From Saccharobesus litoralis (GTDB taxonomy: Bacteria; Pseudomonadota; Gammaproteobacteria; Enterobacterales; Alteromonadaceae), in assembly GCF_003063625.1 (NCBI RefSeq), contig NZ_CP026604.1:4070065-4134064 (forward strand): a DNA stretch of 64,000 nucleotides. Direction: 5' to 3'. Positions 56,740-64,000 of this stretch are shown one piece after another. Each line of letters opens with the position of its first letter. Within the stretch, counting starts at the first letter, position 1. The notes below the pieces were generated by a model that had not been told where the DNA came from, did no database searches, and saw only the letters and a program-made list of their open reading frames with translations. The position numbers were made by a program, and so were the translations under genes.

Positions 56740-58062
56740 TTAATTCGCTTGTTTAAGTGGTTGTTCAAGTAATACTAAATCTTGAGGAATTTCAAAACTA
56801 AAAGAACTACCTTTATTTTCGACACTGTCTATCATCAATTCACTGTGGTGGTGTTGAAGTACATGTTTGACAATAGACAAGCCTAAACCTGTCCCGCCAG
56901 AGGAACGGGCTCGCGCCTTGTCGACGCGATAAAAACGCTCAGTTAATCGAGCCAGATGATGCTCAGCAATACCTAATCCATTATCTTCTACTTTAAACAA
57001 TGCATTACCTTGTTCAGTCAAAGACCAAGATACCGTAATTTCCCCTTCAGGCTGCGTATAATGAATTGCATTTTTAACAAGGTTAGTCATTGCACTGCGC
57101 ATTTCATCTTCAATACCATAAATCATCAAGTCAGGCTGAATAACAAACTGGATACTATGATTTTTATGCGTATTAAGTTGAGTGGCTTCCGATTCAATAA
57201 CAGCTAACATTTTTCTGACATCAATTACCTGATCAAACAGAGATTCAGAGTTTGCTTCTATGCGAGACAAGACAAGTAATTGACTAATCAAGCTCATCAT
57301 ACGCTCACTCTGCTCTAACATGGAATTAATTGACTTGGGATTAATTGGGATCTGCATATCGTAATCACGATACATTTCCAAATAGCCTTGGATCACTGTC
57401 AAAGGCGTTTTTAATTCATGTGATACATTAGCAATAAAGTCTTTGCGCATTTGATTTAAACGCGAAACCTGTGTGACATCACGAGCTAACAATAAATACT
57501 CATCATAAGTATAAGGAACAATACGAATCTCAATGACTAAATCGTGAGCGATAGGAGAAGGAATAATAATAGGTTCATCGAACTGTTTACTGGTATAGGC
57601 TTCAATAAAGTCAGGATGGCGCACTAAATTATCAATTCGAATATTGTTATCATCCGGCCAACGAATACCCAAAAGATGTGATGCCAATTGGTTGCACCAA
57701 GCAATTTGACCATTATTCCGCATTAAAACAATGCCATCGGGCAAAGCTTCAGCACCTTCGCGGAAACGTTTTAGAAAACGTCCTAACTCTTTACGGCGAG
57801 AACGGTTTTTTAATTGTAATTTATATATACCATCAAATATTTCGCCCCAACTGCCTTTACTTTGCGGCGGGTACAATGTTTTACGATGCCAAAGCCAGTT
57901 AAATAATCGAACAAAGTTATAATGGTGTGCCAGTAATAGACCAAGCACACCAAGAAACATAAAAAAGATAAAATTGTCGAAATAAAGGCTCAGCACAAAT
58001 GATAAGCCAGTAACAAGACCTAAACTAAATACCAGCTTAAAATGTTGTGCGTTTTGATTCAT
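56740..58062 (-). CDS. phoR: Phosphate regulon sensor kinase PhoR
   Basis: 440 residues from the ATG at 58062, which lies 4 bp beyond the phoB stop codon; an upstream frame reaching into phoB is not used. Two N-terminal transmembrane helices, a PhoR-specific charged region, a PAS domain (about 95-200), HisKA with FIANVSHELKTPLTV and HATPase with NLVKNAIHYT, EDNGLGI and GGTGLGLSIVKH. It senses phosphate transport through PstSCAB-PhoU, none of which is in this window. It is transcribed with phoB from the Pho-box promoter. Confidence 0.94.
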   Translation of the reverse strand: MNQNAQHFKLVFSLGLVTGLSFVLSLYFDNFIFFMFLGVLGLLLAHHYNFVRLFNWLWHRKTLYPPQSKGSWGEIFDGIYKLQLKNRSRRKELGRFLKRFREGAEALPDGIVLMRNNGQIAWCNQLASHLLGIRWPDDNNIRIDNLVRHPDFIEAYTSKQFDEPIIIPSPIAHDLVIEIRIVPYTYDEYLLLARDVTQVSRLNQMRKDFIANVSHELKTPLTVIQGYLEMYRDYDMQIPINPKSINSMLEQSERMMSLISQLLVLSRIEANSESLFDQVIDVRKMLAVIESEATQLNTHKNHSIQFVIQPDLMIYGIEDEMRSAMTNLVKNAIHYTQPEGEITVSWSLTEQGNALFKVEDNGLGIAEHHLARLTERFYRVDKARARSSGGTGLGLSIVKHVLQHHHSELMIDSVENKGSSFSFEIPQDLVLLEQPLKQAN

Positions 58063-58066
58063 ATAC

Positions 58067-58756
58067 TTAAAGTTTTGCTGATAAGCGGTAACCAGCGCCA
58101 CGAACCGTTTGAATAAGTCGGTCGTGACCTTTTGGCGAAATGGCTTTACGTAAACGGCGAATATGCACATCAACCGTTCTATCTTCTACGTAAACATTTC
58201 GGCCCCAAACATTATCTAAAAGTTGTTCGCGGCTATATACTCGCTCTGGATGAGACATAAAAAAGTGCAGCAGTTTAAACTCTGTTGGCCCAATTTGGAA
58301 CTCTGTTTCTTCTGCTGTCACTCGATGTGTTGACGGATCTAGCTTTAATCCTTGAATTTCTAAAGGCTCATCCGTACTCGTTGGTAATGAACGACGTAAA
58401 ACTGCCTTAATACGCGCAACTAACTCTTTGGGGGAAAATGGCTTTGTTATATAGTCATCTGCCCCAACCTCTAAACCACGCACTTTGTCTTCTTCTTCAC
58501 CTCGCGCTGTTAACATAATGATAGGAATATTGCGGGTGAATTCATCAGACTTGATATACTTTGCAACTTGAATACCACTACCACCTGGGATCATCCAATC
58601 AAGTAAGATTAAATCTGGGTAGGGTTCAGCAACTTTACTGATTGCTTCATGATAATCTTCAGCTTCGTCAATTTGGAAACCCTTATGCTCTAAAACAAAG
58701 GTAAGCATTTCTCTAATTGGCGCTTCATCTTCTACTATTAATATTCTTCTAGACAT
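58067..58756 (-). CDS. phoB: Phosphate regulon response regulator PhoB
   Basis: 229 residues, OmpR-type regulator. The receiver domain has EDEAPIREM, the phospho-acceptor Asp in [13 protein letters not shown], and conserved Thr and Lys ([21 protein letters not shown]). The winged-helix domain ends in [31 protein letters not shown]. High similarity to PhoB of gammaproteobacteria. A Pho box lies about 150 bp upstream, so it is likely to activate its own operon when phosphate is scarce. Confidence 0.96.
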   Translation of the reverse strand: MSRRILIVEDEAPIREMLTFVLEHKGFQIDEAEDYHEAISKVAEPYPDLILLDWMIPGGSGIQVAKYIKSDEFTRNIPIIMLTARGEEEDKVRGLEVGADDYITKPFSPKELVARIKAVLRRSLPTSTDEPLEIQGLKLDPSTHRVTAEETEFQIGPTEFKLLHFFMSHPERVYSREQLLDNVWGRNVYVEDRTVDVHIRRLRKAISPKGHDRLIQTVRGAGYRLSAKL

Positions 58757-58891
58757 AACAATTTCATCACTAATTCAAAACGCCGACATTATCAGAAGAT
58801 TTTGTGACAGTTATATTAAATTATTACACAGGATTGTCAGAGTTGAAATAATCGCTGTAACTCTTTCATTCCGTAGCCTCAATGCCTGTTT

Positions 58892-58925
58892 AATGTATTT
58901 TTAAAACATGACAATTATATGACAG
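58892..58925 (-). promoter_or_regulatory. Pho box and -10 of the phoBR promoter
   Basis: On the minus strand CTGTCATATAATTGTCAT (58908-58925) consists of two near-perfect 7-bp TGTCAT-type repeats separated by 4 bp, the standard PhoB box. A TACATT hexamer (58892-58897) lies 10 bp downstream, the expected position of the -10 in Pho promoters where PhoB replaces the -35. It points to phoB autoregulation. Confidence 0.85.
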
Positions 58926-59080
58926 GCGTAACATTAACTACATTTTTGCGACTAAAACTCTTAACGGGTAAAAATAAAAATCCACAAATTAGTCAGCTAT
59001 TTTTGCTAATATAATGAAAAATTGTCATTTATTGTTTATAACTTTGTATAGACAGTAGCATTTAAACAGCTTAACTAGCC

Positions 59081-59209
59081 TATAGTCAAAGCGATCGAGT
59101 TTTAGGGAAAGCCGTCAAGCTTCAATACTCCATGAGCATACGTTCTACTATGTGATTGGGGCAAATAAGCGCTGACAAAGAACCTTAAAGCCCGAGCGAG
59201 AAGACTATA
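59081..59209 (-). repeat. Miniature inverted-repeat element, copy C (inverted, degenerate)
   Basis: 129 bp, reverse orientation relative to copies A, B and D. The ends TATAGTC and GACTATA are kept, but the core palindrome has decayed (GAGCATACGTTC). It ends 19 bp before the start codon of the histidine kinase gene, so that gene's short leader borders the element. A TATATT at 59206-59211 spans its end. Confidence 0.85.
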
Positions 59210-59228
59210 TTTTTCATAAGACCCATAC

Positions 59229-60974
59229 ATGAAAAAAACCAGCGTATCTCGCAAACTTCTTTCACAAGTACTATCAGTATATTTCATTCTGACGTTCATC
59301 GTGACCGTTGGCCAAATTGCCGTCGAGTATTTTAATGCTAAAGAACACATTGAAGGTGAATTAAAAACCTTACAAAAAACCTTTAGTGGCAGTTTAACTC
59401 GCGCTATATGGGAGCTCAACTCGCAACAAGCGGTCACCATTGCTGAGGGGCTGTTGGCGATCCCTATGGTTGAAGGCATTATAGTGAGAGATGAAAACGG
59501 TCAAACTATTACTGAGCTCGGCAAGCAAATAAAATCGAGTGAAATTGAAATTCACTATGGTACTGAAGGCGCTAGCTTAGAAGAAAATAACTCTGGTTTG
59601 TTTGGCTATACCTTTCCATTGATATTTGAGTTTTCCGGCCGAGCAACCCAAGTGGGTGATGTCACTTTAATTTCTTCTAGTGATGTTATTATTAGCCGTA
59701 TTGAAGTGGGTTTATATGTTTTAATCTTAAACGCGTTTATTAAAACAACATTTCTTCTGATGCTATTTTTGCGTTCATTCAGGCTCATGCTGAGTGAGCC
59801 ATTAAGAACAATATCAGAACAAATTGAATCATTTGATATTGAACGTTTACAAAATTCAAAAATAGATTATGAGTACGAAGATGAAAATGAAATTAAAGTA
59901 CTTACTGATGCCTATAATGATCTCATTGATAGGTTAGACATCTATAACAATAAACTTGATGCGGCTCAAAAAGAGTTGTTAGAAGCTAACCATAAATTAG
60001 ACGAACAAAACCTACTACTTGAGCAAGAGGTCGCTAAAAAAACTGCAAACTTAAGTCACGCTTTACTCGATTTAGAAAATCAAAAGCAAGAGCTTGAGCA
60101 AAGTCGCAACGAATTACGTGATGAAATTGATATTCGCCGTCGAGCAGAAGAGCTGTTGATAAACAAACAGCGAGAACTTGAGCGCTCTTTACGAGAATTG
60201 AAACAGGCTCAGGGCCAACTAGTGGAGTCAGAAAAAATGGCTTCGCTCGGCGGCTTGGTAGCCGGTATAGCTCACGATGTTAATACACCGGTTGGTATTG
60301 CAGTGACAGCGAGTTCATTTTTAAATGAGCAAGTTGAAACGTTAAAACGACAGTTCAATGAAAAAACATTAAGCCCTAAACATTTGGACAAGTTTTTACT
60401 AGAAGCTCATGAAAGTAATCATTTAATTTCTAGTAACCTTAAACGCGCTTCTGATCTTATCAACAGCTTTAAACAAGTTGCAGTTGACCAAACGAGTAAC
60501 GCCATTAGAACAATAGAGCTGAAAAGTTATATCTCGGACATTATTAAATCTTTGCAACCCAATTTAAAACAATCAAATCATACTTTTCATATTGAATGTC
60601 CTGAACATATTCATATGCGCTGCCCTGCTGGTGCTATTTCGCAAATATTTACCAACCTCATTATGAACTCTGTTATTCATGGCTTTGAGAATAAAGAGCA
60701 AGGTAAAGTCATGATTAAAATTGAAGAGCGAAGTGGTGGCATGTTGAAAATGGTATATGAAGACAATGGTAAAGGCGTGAGCAATGAAGTGCTTGCCCAA
60801 TTATTTGATCCGTTTTTTACAACCCGCCGAGAATCCGGCGGCAGTGGTTTAGGTACGCATATTACTTACAACCTTGTTAAACAGACGCTAGGTGGCACGA
60901 TAAAAGCCTATAGTGAATTGGGACAAGGCCTAAAGTTTGAAATTGAAATCCCCGTTAATACAAAAATAGATTAG
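59229..60974 (+). CDS. Membrane sensor histidine kinase
   Basis: 581 residues. A first transmembrane helix (about 13-33) is followed by a periplasmic sensor (about 35-155), a second helix (about 162-182), a HAMP-like region, and a long coiled coil (about 240-335). The H-box LGGLVAGIAHDVNTPVGIA carries His349, and the HATPase domain has NLIMNSVIHGF, YEDNGKGV and GSGLGTHITYNLV. There is no adjacent response regulator of the simple kind, but a REC-REC-kinase gene follows 231 bp downstream. The region upstream is the repeat copy C; there is no strong Shine-Dalgarno. Confidence 0.9.
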   Translation: MKKTSVSRKLLSQVLSVYFILTFIVTVGQIAVEYFNAKEHIEGELKTLQKTFSGSLTRAIWELNSQQAVTIAEGLLAIPMVEGIIVRDENGQTITELGKQIKSSEIEIHYGTEGASLEENNSGLFGYTFPLIFEFSGRATQVGDVTLISSSDVIISRIEVGLYVLILNAFIKTTFLLMLFLRSFRLMLSEPLRTISEQIESFDIERLQNSKIDYEYEDENEIKVLTDAYNDLIDRLDIYNNKLDAAQKELLEANHKLDEQNLLLEQEVAKKTANLSHALLDLENQKQELEQSRNELRDEIDIRRRAEELLINKQRELERSLRELKQAQGQLVESEKMASLGGLVAGIAHDVNTPVGIAVTASSFLNEQVETLKRQFNEKTLSPKHLDKFLLEAHESNHLISSNLKRASDLINSFKQVAVDQTSNAIRTIELKSYISDIIKSLQPNLKQSNHTFHIECPEHIHMRCPAGAISQIFTNLIMNSVIHGFENKEQGKVMIKIEERSGGMLKMVYEDNGKGVSNEVLAQLFDPFFTTRRESGGSGLGTHITYNLVKQTLGGTIKAYSELGQGLKFEIEIPVNTKID

Positions 60975-61205
60975 CCCGATAATTAATATTTATTTAGAGG
61001 TCAATCTCAAAACAGATAGATGGTATTCGTTGCTTTAATTTGGTATAAAAATCATTGCTAAATTTATTTTTTAACAGGGAACGTCACGTATTACTGGTAT
61101 TGAACTGACTTTCTGCCATAATTTTAATCACCTAGAGTAGGTAAGTACAAACCTTTACAGTGTCCTTACCTAGACTGTCGCCTAACTTAATTAATACGAT
61201 AAAAC

Positions 61206-62675
61206 ATGAAAAAGGTACTCGTTGTAGAAGACTCCCGCGCGTTTTCACAAATTATTAGCGCGCTTTTACAACAAAGGCTCAATATTGAATCTGATATTGC
61301 TGAAACTACTGATGACGCATTAGACTTACTTAATGCCAATCCGCATCAGTACATGGCAATAACGACTGATCTGCATTTACCTGGTTCGGAAAATGGTGAA
61401 ATTATTTTTCATTTAGAGCCTTATCAAATCCCTATTATTGTTTTAACAGGTAACTTAACGGATTCAATGCGTGAAACCGTATTACGTAATGAAAGCGTTT
61501 GTGATTACCTAATAAAATCAACTCCAGGTGCATTTGAGAATGTAGTATCCCTTATTCATCGTTTACAAAAAAATCCAAAGCTAACCGCATTAATTGTTGA
61601 CGACTCAAAGCCAATCGCTCAGCTTTTAACAAAGGTACTAAAAGCTCAAAAACTGCATGTTTTAACTGCCGACAATGCTGAACAAGCGTTAAAAATGGCT
61701 AAAGAATATCGTATACACTTAGTGTTGACCGACGGTGAACTAGGTGGCATGGATGGCATTACCCTCACCCATGAGCTAAGAAGGCAATTTAACCAAAGGC
61801 AAATGGTTATAATTGGAATTTCAGGTGTCTATAGCCGTGATAAATCCATTCGTTTTCTGAAAGCAGGGGCTAATGACTTTCTAACTAAGCCTATTGTTAT
61901 TGAGGAACTCGTGGCGCGTATTAATCAAAATTTAGACGCCATGGATTACTCCTCTGAACTTCAAGAAATAACCGAGCATCAACAGTATATATTGCGAATG
62001 GCGGCGCATGATATTAGAAACCCATTAGCAAACATTTACTCATTAAGCCAAATGTTAATGCTAAGCACGCCAGAAAACGACGCTCGTCACTGTCATATAA
62101 AATTAATTAACCAAAGTACAGATAACTTAATCAAGTTATTAACCAAGTTAACTGAATTTTCTCATATAAACGGAACTGATCTAGCGCAAAGCGCAACTTT
62201 ACAACCGAGCCATTTATTATTAAAAGCGCGTTTAGAAGAGTTTAATTCTATTAGTCAAGCGAAAGGAATTCACTTTGAATTGCAAGCCGGAGAAGAGGTT
62301 CAGGTCAAGTGTGATGCCGAATTTATAATTCAAGTGGTCAGTAATTTTGTAACAAATGCCTTTAAATTTTCATTACCGGGTACATTAGTTAAGCTCACAG
62401 CAAAAGTAAAAGGCAATCAGTGGTTGGTTAGCGTAGAAGATCAAGGCCCAGGTATCAGCATTGCGCAACAAAAATTATTATTTAAGCCCTTTGCTAAACT
62501 GGAAAATAAACCCACCGGTGGTGAACAATCTACAGGGTTAGGGTTAGCGATTTGCAAAAAGTTAATTGAAGCTCACGATGGTGAAATAGGTTATCAAAAA
62601 CTGGATAAAGGCAGTCAATTTTACTTTAGTTTACCTCTAGCCTCTCAAGCTCAGATTGATGCCGAATACAGTTAA
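61206..62675 (+). CDS. Hybrid protein REC-REC-HisKA-HATPase
   Basis: 489 residues, cytoplasmic. Two receiver domains come first: REC1 (1-120, phospho-Asp55 in TTDLHLPG, Lys104) and REC2 (127-245, phospho-Asp176 in LTDGELGG, Lys228 in FLTKP). A HisKA domain follows with His268 in RMAAHDIRNPLANIY, then an HATPase domain with NFVTNAFKFS, VEDQGPGI and STGLGLAICKKLIEAHDG. Receivers at the N terminus of a kinase suggest that it integrates signals from other kinases, possibly the membrane kinase just upstream. Both genes lie between inverted repeat copies C and D. Confidence 0.9.
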   Translation: MKKVLVVEDSRAFSQIISALLQQRLNIESDIAETTDDALDLLNANPHQYMAITTDLHLPGSENGEIIFHLEPYQIPIIVLTGNLTDSMRETVLRNESVCDYLIKSTPGAFENVVSLIHRLQKNPKLTALIVDDSKPIAQLLTKVLKAQKLHVLTADNAEQALKMAKEYRIHLVLTDGELGGMDGITLTHELRRQFNQRQMVIIGISGVYSRDKSIRFLKAGANDFLTKPIVIEELVARINQNLDAMDYSSELQEITEHQQYILRMAAHDIRNPLANIYSLSQMLMLSTPENDARHCHIKLINQSTDNLIKLLTKLTEFSHINGTDLAQSATLQPSHLLLKARLEEFNSISQAKGIHFELQAGEEVQVKCDAEFIIQVVSNFVTNAFKFSLPGTLVKLTAKVKGNQWLVSVEDQGPGISIAQQKLLFKPFAKLENKPTGGEQSTGLGLAICKKLIEAHDGEIGYQKLDKGSQFYFSLPLASQAQIDAEYS

Positions 62676-62769
62676 CGTTACCGACCACAATAATATAGTC
62701 TTCTCGCTCAGGTCTTATGGTTCATTGTCATCGCTTACTCTCGACTTTGGCTCCTACGTCGTTCTAACA

Positions 62770-62785
62770 CCTAAATCCATTTAGG
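62770..62785. repeat. Inserted hairpin 1 in copy D
   Basis: CCTAAA-TCCA-TTTAGG, a 6-4-6 hairpin within the first insertion of copy D. Confidence 0.7.
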
Positions 62786-62834
62786 CGACCCCAATCACAT
62801 AATAGAGCATATGCTCATGGGGGTTCGAAGCTTG

Positions 62835-62850
62835 CCTGCATGGATGCAGG
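62835..62850. repeat. Inserted hairpin 2 in copy D
   Basis: CCTGCA-TGGA-TGCAGG, a 6-4-6 hairpin within the second insertion. Its reverse complement fits the same CCTnnATCCATnnAGG pattern as hairpin 1. Confidence 0.7.
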
Positions 62851-62925
62851 TAAGGGGCGTGAGCAGGATGCGGAAGCTGCCCCTAAAACCTGATCGCTTT
62901 GACTATAGATTGCAGGATTAACCAA

Positions 62926-63492
62926 TTAAACCAACATGGGCTCAGCCACACGATTTGCTTTTTCTTTTCCTAGTATTTTTTCGATAATGGCTAACGTAAA
63001 TTCTATCGCTGTGCCTGGTGCTCGGCTCGTAATGACATTACCGTCAATAACAACTCGCTGAGTCATTTTTTCCTTACATACTAACTGCGCCATAAACGCG
63101 GGATGACACGTTGCCTGTTTATTCGTTAGGATTGACGTTTTTCCTAATACGACAGCAGGAGCCGCACAAATAGCTGCGATAATTTTTTGCTCTAAGGCGT
63201 GTCGTTCTAACATTTTTAAAACTTTACTATTGCTTGCGATAATTTCAGCTCCAGGCATGCCTCCCGGTACGACAATAACGTCAAACAAACAATCTTGAGG
63301 TAACTCATTAATATGAGCATCAGGAACAATTTTAACCCCACGGCTACATTCTATAGCCTTTGTCACATGAGTTTGTTCCACACTGGCTAAAGTAACTTGA
63401 ACAGAAGCTCTAACCAAGGTATCAACAATGGCAACAGTTTCTATTTCTTCACTACCCGTAGCAATCAAAACTAATGCAGTTTTAGTTGTCAT
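62926..63492 (-). CDS. yajL: DJ-1/PfpI-family protein YajL
   Basis: 188 residues, DJ-1 superfamily. The nucleophilic Cys109 is in AAICAAPAVVL, the acidic partner is in SEEIETV near the N terminus, and DVIVVPGGMPGA is the conserved loop. Length and pattern fit E. coli YajL, a redox-responsive chaperone or deglycase. DJ-1 family activities are debated. It lies next to the GNAT gene upstream, 14 bp away, on the same strand. Confidence 0.88.
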   Translation of the reverse strand: MTTKTALVLIATGSEEIETVAIVDTLVRASVQVTLASVEQTHVTKAIECSRGVKIVPDAHINELPQDCLFDVIVVPGGMPGAEIIASNSKVLKMLERHALEQKIIAAICAAPAVVLGKTSILTNKQATCHPAFMAQLVCKEKMTQRVVIDGNVITSRAPGTAIEFTLAIIEKILGKEKANRVAEPMLV

Positions 63493-63506
63493 TTAATTTC
63501 CAGAAT

Positions 63507-64000
63507 TTAACCGTCAAAGTAATGCTTTTCTAACAAACCATAAAGCGCGTCATCAATCCACTCGCCATTAAACTTAAATTGCTCTTTTAATAAGCCTTCT
63601 TGATCGAACCCCAATTTATTTAGAATTGTCTTTGAGGCTTGATTACGGTTGTCACAAACGGCAATCAACTTATGGGTGCCCAAAATATTAAATGCGTAAT
63701 CAACTACAGCTTTTGCCGCTTCATAAGCAATACCAAGCTTGAAAAACTCGGGAAGTAACATATAACCTAATTCTCGCCGGTTATCTGATTTACTCACAAG
63801 TTTAAGACCAACAACCCCGACCGTTTGACTGTTATAATTAATCGCATAGCTTAACCATTGCCCTTCTTCATCAAACCATGGTGCTATATACAAGCTAAAC
63901 TCTTGTTCAACCCGCGCTCGACTCCATACAGGGCCAATATACTGCATAACGGTATCGTTACTATATAACGCATTGTAAAGCTCAAAATCGCTTTGTTTAA
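63507..64000 (-). CDS. GNAT acetyltransferase (RimJ/RimL type), cut by the window edge
   Basis: The frame continues beyond the right edge of the window: upstream of the ATG at 63947 the in-frame codons read KQSDFELYNALYSNDTV, a typical RimJ/RimL N-terminal segment, so the gene is partial and the ATG is internal. Visible motifs are ELGYMLLPEFFKLGIAYEAAKAVVDYAF (acetyl-CoA binding) and LGFDQEGLLKEQFKFNGEWIDDALYGLLE. The substrate is unknown. Confidence 0.85.
   Translation of the reverse strand, partial: KQSDFELYNALYSNDTVMQYIGPVWSRARVEQEFSLYIAPWFDEEGQWLSYAINYNSQTVGVVGLKLVSKSDNRRELGYMLLPEFFKLGIAYEAAKAVVDYAFNILGTHKLIAVCDNRNQASKTILNKLGFDQEGLLKEQFKFNGEWIDDALYGLLEKHYFDG

Larger units (their letters stand above)
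62694..62907 (+). repeat. Miniature inverted-repeat element, copy D, with two insertions
   Basis: 214 bp with the same TATAGTC and GACTATA ends and the intact GAGCATATGCTC core as copies A and B. It is longer because of two extra segments of about 46 bp (near 62741-62787) and about 39 bp (near 62835-62873), each carrying a small hairpin. Confidence 0.85.

Noticed and set aside
59102-59479. 125-residue minus-strand frame overlapping repeat copy C and the kinase gene
   Set aside because: It lies mostly opposite the kinase coding region and has no family features; a shadow frame.

Overview
The window is a continuous stretch of low-GC chromosome from a gammaproteobacterium, most likely a marine member of the Alteromonadales (Colwellia/Thalassotalea/Catenovulum-like). 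I infer this from the low GC content, an SMC-type condensin instead of MukB next to zipA, the order-typical families DUF2982, DUF3549, DUF3301, DUF3025 and DUF2897, and E. coli-like arrangements (guaB-guaA/xseA, yqcC-truC-yqcA, pabB-nudL, yffB-dapE, phoB-phoR). No rRNA, tRNA, CRISPR, phage or full insertion sequence was seen. The right edge cuts a GNAT acetyltransferase.

Layout. 0.2-2.0 kb: an SDR and an LpxO-like hydroxylase that converge and overlap. 2.3-8.7 kb: guaB-guaA with a hairpin between them, divergent xseA, an LpxL acyltransferase and an orphan TcpQ-like protein. 8.7-16.3 kb: regulatory and signalling genes on the minus strand (DUF342, DUF2982, a soluble chemoreceptor-like protein, a GNAT, a 1000-residue Cache-HAMP-PAS-GGDEF-EAL protein). 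16.5-22.8 kb: ettA, a PilZ protein, the yqcC-truC-yqcA operon, DUF3549-DUF3301-rdgC. 22.9-28.3 kb: smc-zipA and cysZ. 28.4-32.3 kb: an esterase and zinc alcohol dehydrogenase divergent from an AraC regulator and a second SDR. 32.3-38.1 kb: small proteins, an M15 peptidase, dapE, yffB, a degenerate EIIA-Glc homologue, a YdjA nitroreductase and a membrane protein. 38.1-45.0 kb: a four-gene envelope cluster (DUF1302 barrel, DUF1329, YCF48-like propeller, RND/MMPL transporter). 45.2-56.7 kb: rmuC, class I fumarase, pabB-nudL, cysB, a histidine kinase, an M23 peptidase, a tandem QueD-like protein and pyrC. 56.7-62.7 kb: phoB-phoR behind a clear Pho box, then two more histidine kinases flanked by inverted copies of a short repeat. 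62.9-64.0 kb: yajL and the cut GNAT.

Two things stand out. A family of four roughly 128-bp miniature inverted-repeat elements (TATAGTC...GACTATA ends) is scattered through the window. Two of them lie in opposite orientation around the kinase pair at 59.2-62.7 kb, and one carries two inserted hairpins of a shared CCTnnATCCATnnAGG design. The DUF1302-DUF1329-YCF48-RND cluster looks like an uncharacterised trans-envelope trafficking system, with an internal terminator that would set the ratio of its parts. Other points: an EIIA-Glc homologue whose phosphorylated His is Arg, a QueD-like protein whose active-site motifs are divided between two T-fold domains, a REC-REC-HisKA-HATPase hybrid protein, and a G9 tract inside pabB.

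All functional calls come from reading the translated proteins and recalling families. No database search was run.
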